Positions 1 to 9,004 of a DNA stretch of 64,000 nt are shown here, piece after piece. Position numbers and translations under genes: made by a program. The notes under the pieces were generated by a model. The model was not told the origin of the DNA and did not search any database. It saw only the letters and a list, made by a program, of their open reading frames with translations. The stretch lies in contig NZ_WWFG01000001.1 of NCBI RefSeq assembly GCF_026127265.1, positions 2,395,501 to 2,459,500 of the forward strand, in the 5' to 3' direction. Within the stretch, counting starts at the first letter, position 1. Each line of letters opens with the position of its first letter. This stretch comes from Nostoc sp. KVJ3 (GTDB lineage: Bacteria > Cyanobacteriota > Cyanobacteriia > Cyanobacteriales > Nostocaceae).

Positions 1-949
1 ATACTGCAACAAATCTTTGGACATCAAAGGGGCGGTAAAGTCGCACTTTCACTACACCAAGTTTTTCACCACGGGCGTTAAGATAATCGACTGTTTCATG
101 GACGGTTTCACAGCCTGAACCCATAAGAACGATAACGCGATCGGCATCCTTGGCACCGTAATATTCATAGATTTTGTAATGTCTCCCCGTGAGTTCTCCA
201 AATTCATCCATGATGCGCTGGACAATTTCTGGACAAGCGTTGTAGTAAGGGTTAGCGCCTTCACGTCCTTGAAAGTAGACATCGGGGTTTTGGGCAGTAC
301 CACGCAAAACTGGACGATCTGGGGTCAACGCTCGACTGCGATGGGCAAGTATGAAATGATCGTGGATAAGCGATCGCAAATCTTCATCTGACAGCAGTTT
401 AACCTTCTGCACTTCATGGGAGGTACGGAAGCCGTCAAAGAAGTGCATAAAAGACACCCGCGCCTCTAGAGTCGCAGCATGGGCGATGAGAGCAAAATCT
501 TGACTTTCCTGCACCGAAGCAGAACACAGCAAGGCAAAACCAGTAGCACGAGCTGCCATCACATCGCTATGATCGCCAAAAATGGATAAAGCATGGGTAG
601 CTAGGGAACGAGCAGCAACGTGAACTACAGCGCTAGTAAGTTCACCAGCAATTTTGTAGAAATTGGGTATCATTAACAACAACCCTTGAGATGCCGTGAA
701 GGTGGTACTCAGGGAACCCGTTTGTAATGCCCCATGCACAGCACCAGCCGCTCCCCCCTCGCTCTGCATCTGCACAACGCTGGGAACAGTACCCCAGAGG
801 TTAGGACGACCTTCTGCTGACCAAGCATCCGCCCATTCACCCATCGCTGAAGAGGGGGTGATGGGATAAATAGCAATTACTTCATTTAATTTGTAAGCAA
901 CACGGGCAACAGCTTCATTCCCATCAATGGTTGCAAAGGTTTTGTTCAT
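1..949 (-). CDS. nifJ: Pyruvate:ferredoxin (flavodoxin) oxidoreductase, N-terminal part
   Basis: Partial gene running off the left edge; about 316 residues are visible. The enzyme oxidatively decarboxylates pyruvate to acetyl-CoA and CO2 and passes electrons to ferredoxin or flavodoxin, in diazotrophs to nitrogenase or under fermentation. The start is the ATG at 949, giving MNKTFATIDGNEAVARVAYK, the usual beginning of the cyanobacterial protein. It continues with YPITPSSAMGEWADAW, the pyruvate/TPP-contacting segment of domain I, and ends in the window within domain II (VIVLMGSGCETVHETVDYLN). No clear Shine-Dalgarno precedes the ATG. The reading frame is open over the whole visible part. The iron-sulfur and TPP domains would lie outside the window, so whether this is the nitrogen-fixation copy or a second housekeeping copy cannot be decided. 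Confidence 0.93.
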   Translation of the reverse strand, partial: MNKTFATIDGNEAVARVAYKLNEVIAIYPITPSSAMGEWADAWSAEGRPNLWGTVPSVVQMQSEGGAAGAVHGALQTGSLSTTFTASQGLLLMIPNFYKIAGELTSAVVHVAARSLATHALSIFGDHSDVMAARATGFALLCSASVQESQDFALIAHAATLEARVSFMHFFDGFRTSHEVQKVKLLSDEDLRSLIHDHFILAHRSRALTPDRPVLRGTAQNPDVYFQGREGANPYYNACPEIVQRIMDEFGELTGRHYKIYEYYGAKDADRVIVLMGSGCETVHETVDYLNARGEKLGVVKVRLYRPFDVQRFVAV

Positions 950-1364
950 AATATAATTTTTGTCCCCGCTCTAAACTGGATTATCAGAACACGTAAATAG
1001 AAAATTGAAAAATAGCCAGAGTCAGGTAGGCTACACAGTAGGGGCACAGCAATGCTGTGCCCTTACAAAAGATGTGGTTCAAATACTTTAAATAAATACT
1101 GCATATATAAATATCTCATCCGAAATAGCGCATCTATTAATATGTCTTAATCATGTACTCAATAGCCAAAGTATTGATTAAATAAGACTTTGAGATAATT
1201 TATTCTTTTTTGTGGGGTATGGGTTCGGGAATCTTCTTGTTCGCTAAATCCATTTAGGATGAGAACAAAATACGGGTGTTATTTAATCTGCGATCGCTTT
1301 GATCCAGTTAAGGCTGCGACAGATGATTTAATCGGATAAAAGCGATGTTTCCGAGGGGCTGCCC
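950..1364. other. Intergenic region with one hairpin repeat
   Basis: AT-rich spacer between the nifJ start and the end of the kinase gene. It holds one strong inverted repeat at 1038-1065 (arms GGGCACAGC / GCTGTGCCC, 3-nt loop), a type of small dispersed hairpin common in Nostoc spacers. No gene, tRNA or clear promoter box was seen. Confidence 0.5.
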
Positions 1365-3038
1365 TTACGCACTCAGGAGAAAGTATCGATCAATTTCTGC
1401 CATAAGTATTTCAAAGTCTACAGGTTTGGTCAAGTGGCATTTAAAACCAGCCTGAAGCGCAAGTTCCTTATCCTCCTGGCTACCGTAGCCGGTGAGGGCA
1501 ATCAAAATTGAGCGAGTAAATTTTGAGTCTTTACTCAGTTCTTTTGCAACCGCAAATCCATCCATTTCGGGAAGTCCAATATCACAAATAATTACATGAG
1601 GCTCAAACTCTCTTGCAGTTTGTATCCCTAAAATTCCATTACTGGCAATGGAAACTTCATGCCCGTAGTATTCAAGCACTGCTTTTAATGATAAGGCTGA
1701 ATCGTCGTTATCTTCGATGACTAAAATCTTCAGCGATTTTTCAGCCGCCTCTACAATCTCCGAATCGCTTTCTAAGATTGTAATCTCTTCGCATACAGGG
1801 AGAGTAACTTTGAATTCTGCTCCCAAATCGATCCCTCTACTTGAGGCTTCAACATTACCACCATGAAGTTCAACAAGACTTTTGACTACCGAAAGTCCCA
1901 AACCTAGCCCGCCCCTTGAACGGTCTAAGCTGCGATCGCCCTGGGTAAATGGCTCGAAGAGTTCTGGTAAAATTGTTGGCTCTATCCCTATCCCTGAATC
2001 TTTTACAGATAAAACTGCCACACTGCCTGAGCCATTCTCGCCTGGAATCAATGAGAGATCCACCCAGATCGTCCCATCTGGCTTTGAGAACTTGAAAGCA
2101 TTATCAAGTAGGTTCCCAAAAATTTGAAAGAAGCGGGTAGAGTCAACATCAGCCCACACTGGTCTGTTTGGCAAATCTTGTACTACAGTAACGTTCGATC
2201 TTTCTATTGCTTGGGCATGGTCATTAATACTCTGGCGAACCAAATCTACCAGATTGAACTTCTCAAGATTTAATGAAATCTTCCCGTAAGTGATGGATGA
2301 TATATCGAGTAGCTCATCGATCAATTTCGAGAGGTGCTTAATCTGGTGTTGCATCATTAAAACTGTTTCTCCCACTGCACCAGTCTCGCCCAACTTCAAT
2401 TTGAGAAGCTGAACCCCATTCGAGATGGGCGCAACAGGATTCCTCAATTCGTGAGCTAGCATCGCAATAAATTTGTCTTTTAGGGCGTTTTGGTTCGTAA
2501 GTTTCTGAAAAAGTTGAACGTTTGCGATCGCCACTGCTGTAGTATCGGTCAAAATCTCAAGCAGTTCTATTTCTTCAGATGTGGCTAAGTGGGGTGTACT
2601 CCAGTAGGCTCCGATCGCACCTAGTGGATCGGCAATCCGTATCGGAACCATCACTAAACTCTTGACAAAAGTCACTTTATAAGCATCAATAGGAATTCGA
2701 GCATCCTGGTAAATATCCTCAATCACGGCTGCTTTTTTATTGAGCATTGCCCAACCGGAGATGCAAGACTTGAGCGGAAAACGCATACCTTTCCAAAGTG
2801 GCCCAATTGCGTTTTCATCAACATAGTGGCAACATTCACCATCCCGGAGGACAAAAGTGACTCCATCAGCATTAGTGAGATCGCGAGCAGCTAAACGCAC
2901 AATTTCAATAATTTCCTCAATAGTCCGCACACAAGCCAAATCTTTCACAACCAAAAGCAACCGATTATAAGACGAAATACTATAGCTTTGATGTGAATCC
3001 TGTTCTTGAGAGATAGCGGTTTGTAATATATTTTTCAT
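1365..3038 (-). CDS. Hybrid sensor histidine kinase: GAF, HisKA, HATPase, receiver
   Basis: Cytosolic two-component hybrid kinase of about 557 residues; the signal is unknown. Numbering from the upstream TTG at 3050, order is GAF-like sensor (about 30-180), dimerisation/phosphoacceptor helix with the H box FIAMLAHELRNPVAP (His200), HATPase with N box (NLLDNAFKFS, 313-322), G1 (DSGIGIEP) and G2 (GGLGLGLS), then a C-terminal receiver with acidic pair EDND, phospho-acceptor Asp490 (VIICDIGLPEMDG), Thr520 and Lys542 (KP). I prefer the ATG at 3038: GGAG lies six bases upstream, and that GGAG would fall inside the first codons if TTG 3050 were used. No transmembrane helices. It stands alone, with no separate response regulator or DNA-binding gene adjacent, so the output partner is unknown. 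Confidence 0.9.
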   Translation of the reverse strand: MKNILQTAISQEQDSHQSYSISSYNRLLLVVKDLACVRTIEEIIEIVRLAARDLTNADGVTFVLRDGECCHYVDENAIGPLWKGMRFPLKSCISGWAMLNKKAAVIEDIYQDARIPIDAYKVTFVKSLVMVPIRIADPLGAIGAYWSTPHLATSEEIELLEILTDTTAVAIANVQLFQKLTNQNALKDKFIAMLAHELRNPVAPISNGVQLLKLKLGETGAVGETVLMMQHQIKHLSKLIDELLDISSITYGKISLNLEKFNLVDLVRQSINDHAQAIERSNVTVVQDLPNRPVWADVDSTRFFQIFGNLLDNAFKFSKPDGTIWVDLSLIPGENGSGSVAVLSVKDSGIGIEPTILPELFEPFTQGDRSLDRSRGGLGLGLSVVKSLVELHGGNVEASSRGIDLGAEFKVTLPVCEEITILESDSEIVEAAEKSLKILVIEDNDDSALSLKAVLEYYGHEVSIASNGILGIQTAREFEPHVIICDIGLPEMDGFAVAKELSKDSKFTRSILIALTGYGSQEDKELALQAGFKCHLTKPVDFEILMAEIDRYFLLSA

Positions 3039-3179
3039 AAAGAACTCCAAACAAGAGTTACGTCTGGGTAAAATTCAGGTAGAGTGGGCAAGTTTCAGCA
3101 GACACCTAGTCTTAATCGTAATCTTAACTTTGATGTGTTTTGGTAGCTATGGGATGAGTTAAGTCATTAGTCAAGAAAA

Positions 3180-5099
3180 TTATTTAGCAATGGACAGATA
3201 ATACTCAAATTGCTGCCGGAGTTCTTCAACCGTCAAATTTTGAGTCCAATACTCGACTAGGGCGTGACCAAATGCCCAGGCGTTGCGATCGGGGGAAGCG
3301 GAGTTTTCCAGCAGTAACGGCCAGAGGGATAGCAATTCAAAGTTGAGCGGGTTAGGGTTAGTTGTATTCAAGAGCGAGAAAAGCTCATAAGCCATTTGGA
3401 GTTTGCCAATCACAATCGGCAACTGTTCCACAGGAATTTGCTCTGCCAGCATATAGGCTAGGGCTGGAGATCCCGTTGAGAGTGTAGAAACAAATTGGAG
3501 AATGGGACTTTTGAGCAATGCTGTTAGTCCCTGTGTTGTCGCCATTTGGAAGGTGTAGTGGTCAATAATTTTGGCAGCCGCGACGGTGCGGGCTTCGAGA
3601 TTACGCAAAAAGCGGGCGAGACGCAGTTGCTTAGTAGGTGCGATCGCATCTATTAATCCCAGTGACAGGGCTTCTACTCCCCAAGCAACTCGACCCGTTT
3701 TGCTGTCACTTGTAACCACAGGTAGAACTAGATTACAAAAGCTTCCTAGCAGTTTAGCGCGATACTCAGTAGCTTCCCGAATAGCAATTTCTTTTGGGAG
3801 ATTGCCCCATTCCCAATCATAAGGCGGTTGCCATTCGCGGATGGGACGCAGCCGATCTACTTGAGTAACGATCGCGATCGCTGGTAAATCTGGAACTTCT
3901 GCTTTGATATCTTGCAAAAAGTCCACATCCATTTGTAACGCCGGATCGAGGGCAGGGGTAACTAACAGCAGTAAATCTGAATTAATGGCATAATCAAGCA
4001 CCAAATTTCGGAGATCGGCACGGTTGACTTGTTCATAGCCAGGTGTGTCCAAAAGCGTCAGAGTTTCCCCGCTTTGAGTATGCCATTGATAATTTTGAAT
4101 GCGATCGGTACTGGGCAAAACATCAACGGCTGCGAGATCCGCCTGAAATAGTGTGTTAATCAGGCTACTTTTTCCCGATCCCGTGCGCCCCACCAGCAGA
4201 ATATTCACGGGTTTTTGCTCAACCGCCTCGGCTGGTTGAGCTTGAGTCAAGATTTCTCGGAGTGTTTGGGTTTTTGCCTTGGGTAAAGTCGGTGTGGATA
4301 CTACAGTTGCTGAAACTGGTAAGGTACTACGTCCGTAGAGAGCGATCGCTTGCCGACATAAGTTTCTTAGGGCAGCTTCCCGGAATAACTGACTCAAATT
4401 CCCCAATAATTGCTGAGTTGCCTGGTTACTAGAACCCTGACTAGCTTTTTTTGCTACCGCCGCCACCGGATTTAAAACCCACTGTGCCCAGTTCCAAGCT
4501 TTCCAAAATTTTCGAGCCGATGGTTCTAATTTCCGGTAGACTTCATATCCTTGGTATGCTTGTCCAACTGTTACCTGATTGAGGACAGGGGATAACTTTT
4601 GCATCCACTGATCCATATCATCCACCGTTCCCCGAATCAGCCCGTAAGCCTGGGGGACGTAAATATTCAGCAGCGGATATTGAATTTGAGGATTGTAGAT
4701 ATGAGCGATCGCTACAACTAAATCTTGGCATCGCGTCCAAAAAGTTTGCCAGTCTTCCCAAATCGGGCGATCGCTTTGTGCTGCTTGCAAAATCTCTTGA
4801 AGTGCTGTTTCTGCAAGCTTTGTGACATCACTTCCTACTGGTGGTCTTGCTGTATCCTCTACTGCCGATTCTAATTCTTCTTGGACTTGGGCTAATACAG
4901 CTTCCACTTGGTTAACAGCAGGTTGAGTCCATTTTACCAGTAGCCAACGCCAACCAACGAATAAAAGGGTGAACACACCCCAAATCCAACTAATACCCCA
5001 AGTGTGAATTTGTGAACCGGCGGATACTAGCAAGAAAATAACGATAAACGCGATCGGGATTGCTAAGACCACCCACTGCCAGAGTTTTAATCGCACCAT
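3180..5099 (-). CDS. Membrane-anchored Era/dynamin-like GTPase
   Basis: Protein of 639 residues with two N-terminal hydrophobic helices (about 8-28 and 34-53), a helical linker, then a GTPase domain near residues 300-470 and a helical C-terminal region. G1 is GRTGSGKSSLINTL, G3 is DTPGYE, and G4 is TQVD, so nucleotide binding looks intact. Related cyanobacterial proteins are annotated as HSR1-related or dynamin-family GTPases; a role in membrane remodelling or trafficking is inference. The ATG at 5099 is preceded by an AGG-containing ribosome site. The gene is monocistronic as far as can be seen, with opposite-frame ORFs inside it being shadows. Substrate or partner cannot be named. Confidence 0.8.
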   Translation of the reverse strand: MVRLKLWQWVVLAIPIAFIVIFLLVSAGSQIHTWGISWIWGVFTLLFVGWRWLLVKWTQPAVNQVEAVLAQVQEELESAVEDTARPPVGSDVTKLAETALQEILQAAQSDRPIWEDWQTFWTRCQDLVVAIAHIYNPQIQYPLLNIYVPQAYGLIRGTVDDMDQWMQKLSPVLNQVTVGQAYQGYEVYRKLEPSARKFWKAWNWAQWVLNPVAAVAKKASQGSSNQATQQLLGNLSQLFREAALRNLCRQAIALYGRSTLPVSATVVSTPTLPKAKTQTLREILTQAQPAEAVEQKPVNILLVGRTGSGKSSLINTLFQADLAAVDVLPSTDRIQNYQWHTQSGETLTLLDTPGYEQVNRADLRNLVLDYAINSDLLLLVTPALDPALQMDVDFLQDIKAEVPDLPAIAIVTQVDRLRPIREWQPPYDWEWGNLPKEIAIREATEYRAKLLGSFCNLVLPVVTSDSKTGRVAWGVEALSLGLIDAIAPTKQLRLARFLRNLEARTVAAAKIIDHYTFQMATTQGLTALLKSPILQFVSTLSTGSPALAYMLAEQIPVEQLPIVIGKLQMAYELFSLLNTTNPNPLNFELLSLWPLLLENSASPDRNAWAFGHALVEYWTQNLTVEELRQQFEYYLSIAK

Positions 5100-5413
5100 T
5101 GCCCTATACCTGCCTTGGTTATACTGCTGATACTCCTATTATGAAGAGTGCTGAGTTCCGAGTGTGTGGCAATACTATTAGTAAGGTAGTATGTAGTGGC
5201 GATCGCAATTTACTCAGTCTAAAAGATAATTTTTCTTGCCCGATTATTACGGCTGAAGATTTTCTAAATGTTATTGTCTAAGAACCGCCAAGCCGCCTTC
5301 TCTGCGAGAGGCTCCGCCAACGCGTAGCGTCTCGTAGAGAAGAGCGCCAAGTATTCGTAGAGTGTGTGTAAGTCGTAGATGAGCCGAACTAGGAAAAGTC
5401 CGGCTGAATTGAA
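5100..5413. other. Intergenic region with STRR-like hairpin repeat
   Basis: No gene seen. At about 5288-5346 lies a hairpin repeat with arms close to TCTCTGCGAGA / TCTCGTAGAGA around an ACGCGTAGCG core. Pieces of this dispersed family recur at 21254-21305 (inside hrcA), about 41660, 46530, 52225 and 58105. Confidence 0.55.
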
Positions 5414-5788
5414 TTAATCATCTATACGCAATAACTTGCGGTAAAACGGTTGTGAAAAATCGGTCACGCGATGACGTTTATAGTTGTCCATAAGTTCAAT
5501 TAAAAAATTAATAAACTCGAAACTAGCCATCATCAGTTCATAACTCAAGTCAGCATTGCCATCAAACTGAATTCGGCAACGGGTTAAGTCTGAAGGTAAA
5601 GTACCAACATTCCAGGAGGCGACAAAGGGGATATGTTCACTACCTTCTATCTTCCGGTGTCCTTCCAAAACCCCTTTTTGATAAAGACTGATGGCATGGA
5701 GTAAGAAATTACGCTTAGTGCCCTGGACGTAAGGTAAATAAACACTCGCTTGTTGTTGAGTAGCAGGTTGGAGTTGCTCAATAGACAT
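5414..5788 (-). CDS. Conserved-looking small protein of unknown function
   Basis: Open frame of 124 residues that I do not recognise as a named family. The ATG at 5788 has GAGG about ten bases upstream. The product is soluble, with no signal peptide or transmembrane helix; it has a Gln-rich N-terminus, a central region with many aromatic residues and a helical C-terminal half (YELMMASFEFINFLIELMDN). Composition and HIP1 density match the surroundings, so it does not look recently acquired. It is transcribed away from the glycosyltransferase downstream and shows no operon partner. It could be one of the many lineage-specific cyanobacterial genes. Confidence 0.6.
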   Translation of the reverse strand: MSIEQLQPATQQQASVYLPYVQGTKRNFLLHAISLYQKGVLEGHRKIEGSEHIPFVASWNVGTLPSDLTRCRIQFDGNADLSYELMMASFEFINFLIELMDNYKRHRVTDFSQPFYRKLLRIDD

Positions 5789-5930
5789 TATTAAATATTC
5801 CTCAAGTTAGTTGGCAACTAGGGATATTAGTGGATGTTAGTAGTGTTCCCAAAATATGTGTCTAAAGCACACTGTGGTCAGTGAAGAAGGGAATAGTGTA
5901 CAGGTTACAGGTTATTCCCTGTCACCTAAT

Positions 5931-6022
5931 TAGTCTGTCAATAAATAATTGATGGATAAATTCCCTGTAGAGACGGCGATTTATCGCGTCTCTCTAACCG
6001 TCAAAATGAATTTGACAGACTA
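5931..6022. repeat. MITE-like inverted-repeat element, TAGTCTGTCAA family
   Basis: About 92 bp with imperfect terminal inverted repeats TAGTCTGTCAA... / ...TTGACAGACTA and an internal hairpin around GTAGAGACGGCGATTTATCGC. The internal GTAGAGAC...GTCTCT core resembles the cores of the elements at 52035 and 55172. No coding capacity. Confidence 0.6.
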
Positions 6023-6522
6023 CTATCACCTGTCACCTCTCCTTAATTTCAATGCCCCATAGATGAAGTTACTGCTAAGAAATATTAAAATTTCGGTTAC
6101 AATAAGGCTGCATTAACTTTTATCGAAGCTGGGCAAAACGACATAGCATGAAAAACCTCCACTGTAAAGTTGTGGATGCTATTATTGCTGTTTATCCCAA
6201 AAATAAGCTGCTGCTAGCTTAGTATCACTTTGCCCAAATCGGAGTTTTCATTGGAGAAAGCCCGACTCTACAAACTTCCTGCCCAAGTGGGTATTAAAGG
6301 AACAAAGCCGAATGGCTAAGAGTAGCAAACGTGGTTAATTCGAGGTAATTACCCAGGGTAGCAGTGACAACAAAAGTAGTCCCGGCGGCTTTTGGCTTAG
6401 GGATAGCGGGTATTGCAGTTTGCCCATTCCGATTAAAATCGGGAAAAGTAGCTTAGGGATATTTGTCCGTAAAATTACTAACTGTAGACAAATACTGGTT
6501 TTTGAATCAAGCAACCTAACCT
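6023..6522 (+). other. Long, possibly structured leader of the glycosyltransferase gene
   Basis: Five hundred bases without a gene. It contains complementary segments CTGGGCAAA (about 6129) and TTTGCCCA (about 6230), and a local stem TTCCGAT/ATCGGGAA near 6426-6445, followed by the ATG of the next gene. I could not match it to tmRNA, RNase P RNA, 6S RNA or a cobalamin riboswitch. It may be a long 5' untranslated region or hold a small RNA. Confidence 0.3.
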
Positions 6523-7929
6523 ATGCCAGCGAATTCCTGGCCCGAAGAAGATTCTTATCAAGAGCTTGATCCGCTCAACTCCTTGTTGTCTGACCTATCA
6601 GTAGATGAGGAGTTGGTGTTAGAGACAGATACTATGTCTCTACCATCCCGGTTTCAAGGTCGTAGACGTAAGGCGGCTCTAGTCTTGACTATCGTCTGGA
6701 GTGGCACGATCGCTCTACATTTAGTTTCTTGGGCTTCTATATTTATTCTAGGACTGACCACCATTCTAGGATTTCATGCCTTGGTGGTAGTGTTTACTAA
6801 ATCCCGTCGCTATCCAAAAGAAATACAGGGAGATTTGCCCTTTGTATCTGTGTTAGTGGCTGCGAAAAATGAAGAAGCGGTAATTGCCAAATTAGTCAAA
6901 AACCTTTGTAATCTGGAATATCCAGGTGGAAAGTATGAAGTATGGATTATTGACGATAATAGCAGCGATCGCACGCCACATTTATTAGCAGAACTAGAAC
7001 AGAAACACGATCAACTGAAAGTACTCAGGCGTTCAGCAGAAGCTAGTGGCGGCAAATCAGGGGCATTGAATCAGGTGTTGCCTCTGACAAAAGGCGAAAT
7101 CATAGCAGTATTTGATGCTGATGCCCAAGTGACACCAGATTTGCTGCAACAGGTAATACCTTTATTTCAAAGAGAAAAGGTCGGGGCGGTGCAGGTGCGA
7201 AAAGCGATCGCCAACGCTAAACAAAACTTTTGGACTAAGGGGCAAATGGCCGAAATGGCTCTTGATACCTGGTTTCAGCAACAGCGTAGTGCCCTTGGTG
7301 GCATTGGCGAACTGCGGGGCAATGGTCAATTTGTCCGCCGTTCCGCCTTGGAAAACTGCGGTGGCTGGAATGAGGAAACCATTACCGATGATTTGGATTT
7401 GACAATCCGCTTACATTTGGATAAATGGGATATTGAGTGTGTTTTCCATCCAGCAGTGCAAGAAGAAGGTGTGACAAATGCGATCGCACTTTGGCATCAG
7501 CGCAACCGCTGGGCAGAAGGCGGTTATCAACGCTATCTAGATTACTGGGATTTAATTCTCAAAAACCGCATGGGATGGCGCAAAAGCTGGGATTTGCTGA
7601 TTTTTATGCTGATTATGTATATCTTACCCACAGCAACAGTACCGGATTTGTTAATGGCGATCGCGCGTCATCGTCCACCAATGTTAAGTCCGATCACAGG
7701 CTTGTCTATTTCTATGTCGATGGTAGGGATGTTTACAGGTCTGAAGCGGGTACGTCAAGATCAAAAATTCCCACTTTCTACATATCTTACGATGCTGGTG
7801 CAAACCCTGCGTGGCAGTTTATATATGTTGCACTGGTTAGTCGTCATGAGCAGTACTACCGCACGGATGTCGGTAAGACCAAAGCGCCTGAAATGGGTGA
7901 AAACTTTGCATACGGGGAATGGGGAATAG
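6523..7929 (+). CDS. mgdA: Probable monoglucosyldiacylglycerol synthase (family 2 glycosyltransferase)
   Basis: Integral membrane glycosyltransferase of 468 residues. Two hydrophobic helices occupy about residues 51-92. The GT2/cellulose-synthase-like domain follows with DDNSSD (144-149), DAD (198-200), TDDLD (288-292) and QRNRW (326-330), all the catalytic signatures of the family, then two or three C-terminal membrane segments. The N-terminal MPANSWPEEDSYQELDPLNS and overall length fit the cyanobacterial enzyme typified by Synechocystis Sll1377, as I recall it. That enzyme moves glucose from UDP-glucose to diacylglycerol as the first step of galactolipid synthesis for thylakoid membranes. 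This assignment rests on remembered similarity; a generic GT2 is the fallback. A hairpin-T5 terminator follows. Confidence 0.75.
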   Translation: MPANSWPEEDSYQELDPLNSLLSDLSVDEELVLETDTMSLPSRFQGRRRKAALVLTIVWSGTIALHLVSWASIFILGLTTILGFHALVVVFTKSRRYPKEIQGDLPFVSVLVAAKNEEAVIAKLVKNLCNLEYPGGKYEVWIIDDNSSDRTPHLLAELEQKHDQLKVLRRSAEASGGKSGALNQVLPLTKGEIIAVFDADAQVTPDLLQQVIPLFQREKVGAVQVRKAIANAKQNFWTKGQMAEMALDTWFQQQRSALGGIGELRGNGQFVRRSALENCGGWNEETITDDLDLTIRLHLDKWDIECVFHPAVQEEGVTNAIALWHQRNRWAEGGYQRYLDYWDLILKNRMGWRKSWDLLIFMLIMYILPTATVPDLLMAIARHRPPMLSPITGLSISMSMVGMFTGLKRVRQDQKFPLSTYLTMLVQTLRGSLYMLHWLVVMSSTTARMSVRPKRLKWVKTLHTGNGE

Positions 7930-7955
7930 CCCCTTTGGGGAATTAAAAATAACAG

Positions 7956-8000
7956 AGGCAGGAGATAGGAGGAATAATGCCCTCTGCCTCCTGCCTTTTT
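7956..8000 (+). terminator. Candidate intrinsic terminator after mgdA
   Basis: Stem AGGCAGGAG (7956-7964) with CTCCTGCCT (7988-7996), then a T5 run. The loop of about 23 bases is long for a terminator, so the call is tentative. Confidence 0.45.
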
Positions 8001-8210
8001 CACTGAAAAACTTCGCCACTGATAGTAACATTGTAGCGATGAAAGTATCCCACGTTCAGGTCAATTAAGTTGATACTACTGTGTAGTTTATACTGAGTAA
8101 ATAAATAGGTTTGAGAGTGCTAAATCGTAAATTATAGTTAGTGCAAAGCCAAAAATCTTACAAGTGTAATCTCTCTTTTAAATGCTGACTTTCGTGCCTG
8201 AGGCTCAAAG

Positions 8211-8573
8211 ATGAAAATGACCGAGGAACAATGGCGGCCACTTATGCAACAACACTGGTTAATGCTTAAGCAGCGATATCCCATTGGTTGTAAGTTTTGG
8301 GCAAAAGTAGGACAAATCAGACCCTTTGGCATAATTGTAGAAGTCGATGATTTTCCGAAGGATCGCTACAAGTATATAGGTACAATTGATGTTGGGCATA
8401 CTATTCTCTACAAAGAGGGAAGTCAACAACTACCCCCAGATCCTGCTCACTGGCCCCAAGAGGGCACGTGTATTTATTGTATGGTTTGTTATTATCGAGA
8501 ACACGATAACGATATTGGACAACTTGGCTTAAGTTGGCTGGGGCAAAGCAGTCAACCTCGACCTGAAGCATAG
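8211..8573 (+). CDS. Small protein with an S1/OB-fold-like segment
   Basis: Open frame of 120 residues. The stretch from about residue 23 (YPIGCKFWAKVGQIRPFGI) followed by VEVDDFPKDRYKYIGTIDVG has the spacing of an S1 RNA-binding domain (G-x-V-x-I-x-x-FGxxV). Binding of RNA is an inference from that pattern only; the usual S1 alignment would need to be checked. GAGG lies about eleven bases before the ATG at 8211, and a second ATG two codons later is possible. There are four cysteines, two of them in CIYCMVC near residues 88-94, but no full zinc motif. It stands alone between two repeat-bearing spacers, so the context gives no clue to function. Confidence 0.6.
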   Translation: MKMTEEQWRPLMQQHWLMLKQRYPIGCKFWAKVGQIRPFGIIVEVDDFPKDRYKYIGTIDVGHTILYKEGSQQLPPDPAHWPQEGTCIYCMVCYYREHDNDIGQLGLSWLGQSSQPRPEA

Positions 8574-8702
8574 CGATTATCCCTCACTTTAGAAGCAACT
8601 ATATGGGACTTCCAAAGAATAAATTAATCAACCAAAATCGGTTCTATCGCATATTTTTTTATGGTACAGACAAAGAACTAACGAATTAAACAAAATAAAC
8701 TT

Positions 8703-8844
8703 AATACCAATTTAATGTGAAGTTGCACATATCTAGATCCCCCTAAATCCCCCTTAAAAAGGGGGACTTTGATTCTTTTCCCCCCCTTTTTTAAGGGGGT
8801 TAGGGGGGATCGAATTCTATGCAGCTTTATAAAGAATTGGTATA
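8703..8844. repeat. MITE-like shell (ATACCAATT ends) around an 80-bp palindrome
   Basis: Sits in the 431-bp spacer 8574-9004, which holds no gene. Outer ends are ATACCAATTT and GAATTGGTAT. Inside, 8735-8811 is a near-palindrome starting AGATCCCCCTAAATCCCCC and ending in its complement; the same core occurs at 27814, 28083, 34139 and 58259. Confidence 0.65.
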
Positions 8845-9004
8845 ACTAGTAATAAAATTCCAAATCCCAGTTAGATATAGCTTTGTAGTATTTTATTGAA
8901 ACTAAAATCATTAGTAAGATATAATTATTAACATCAGCTTTTATTATTTTTCCGCATCAAATAAGTTTTATTATCTTCCCAGTTTTTAATTAAATATAAG
9001 AGCA

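Noticed and set aside
7437..7946. 169-residue open frame overlapping mgdA
   Set aside because: Alternative frame within a well-supported glycosyltransferase gene.
8116..8150. CIRCE-like text GAGTGCTAA near 8116
   Set aside because: The partner half TTAGCACTC at nine bases is absent.
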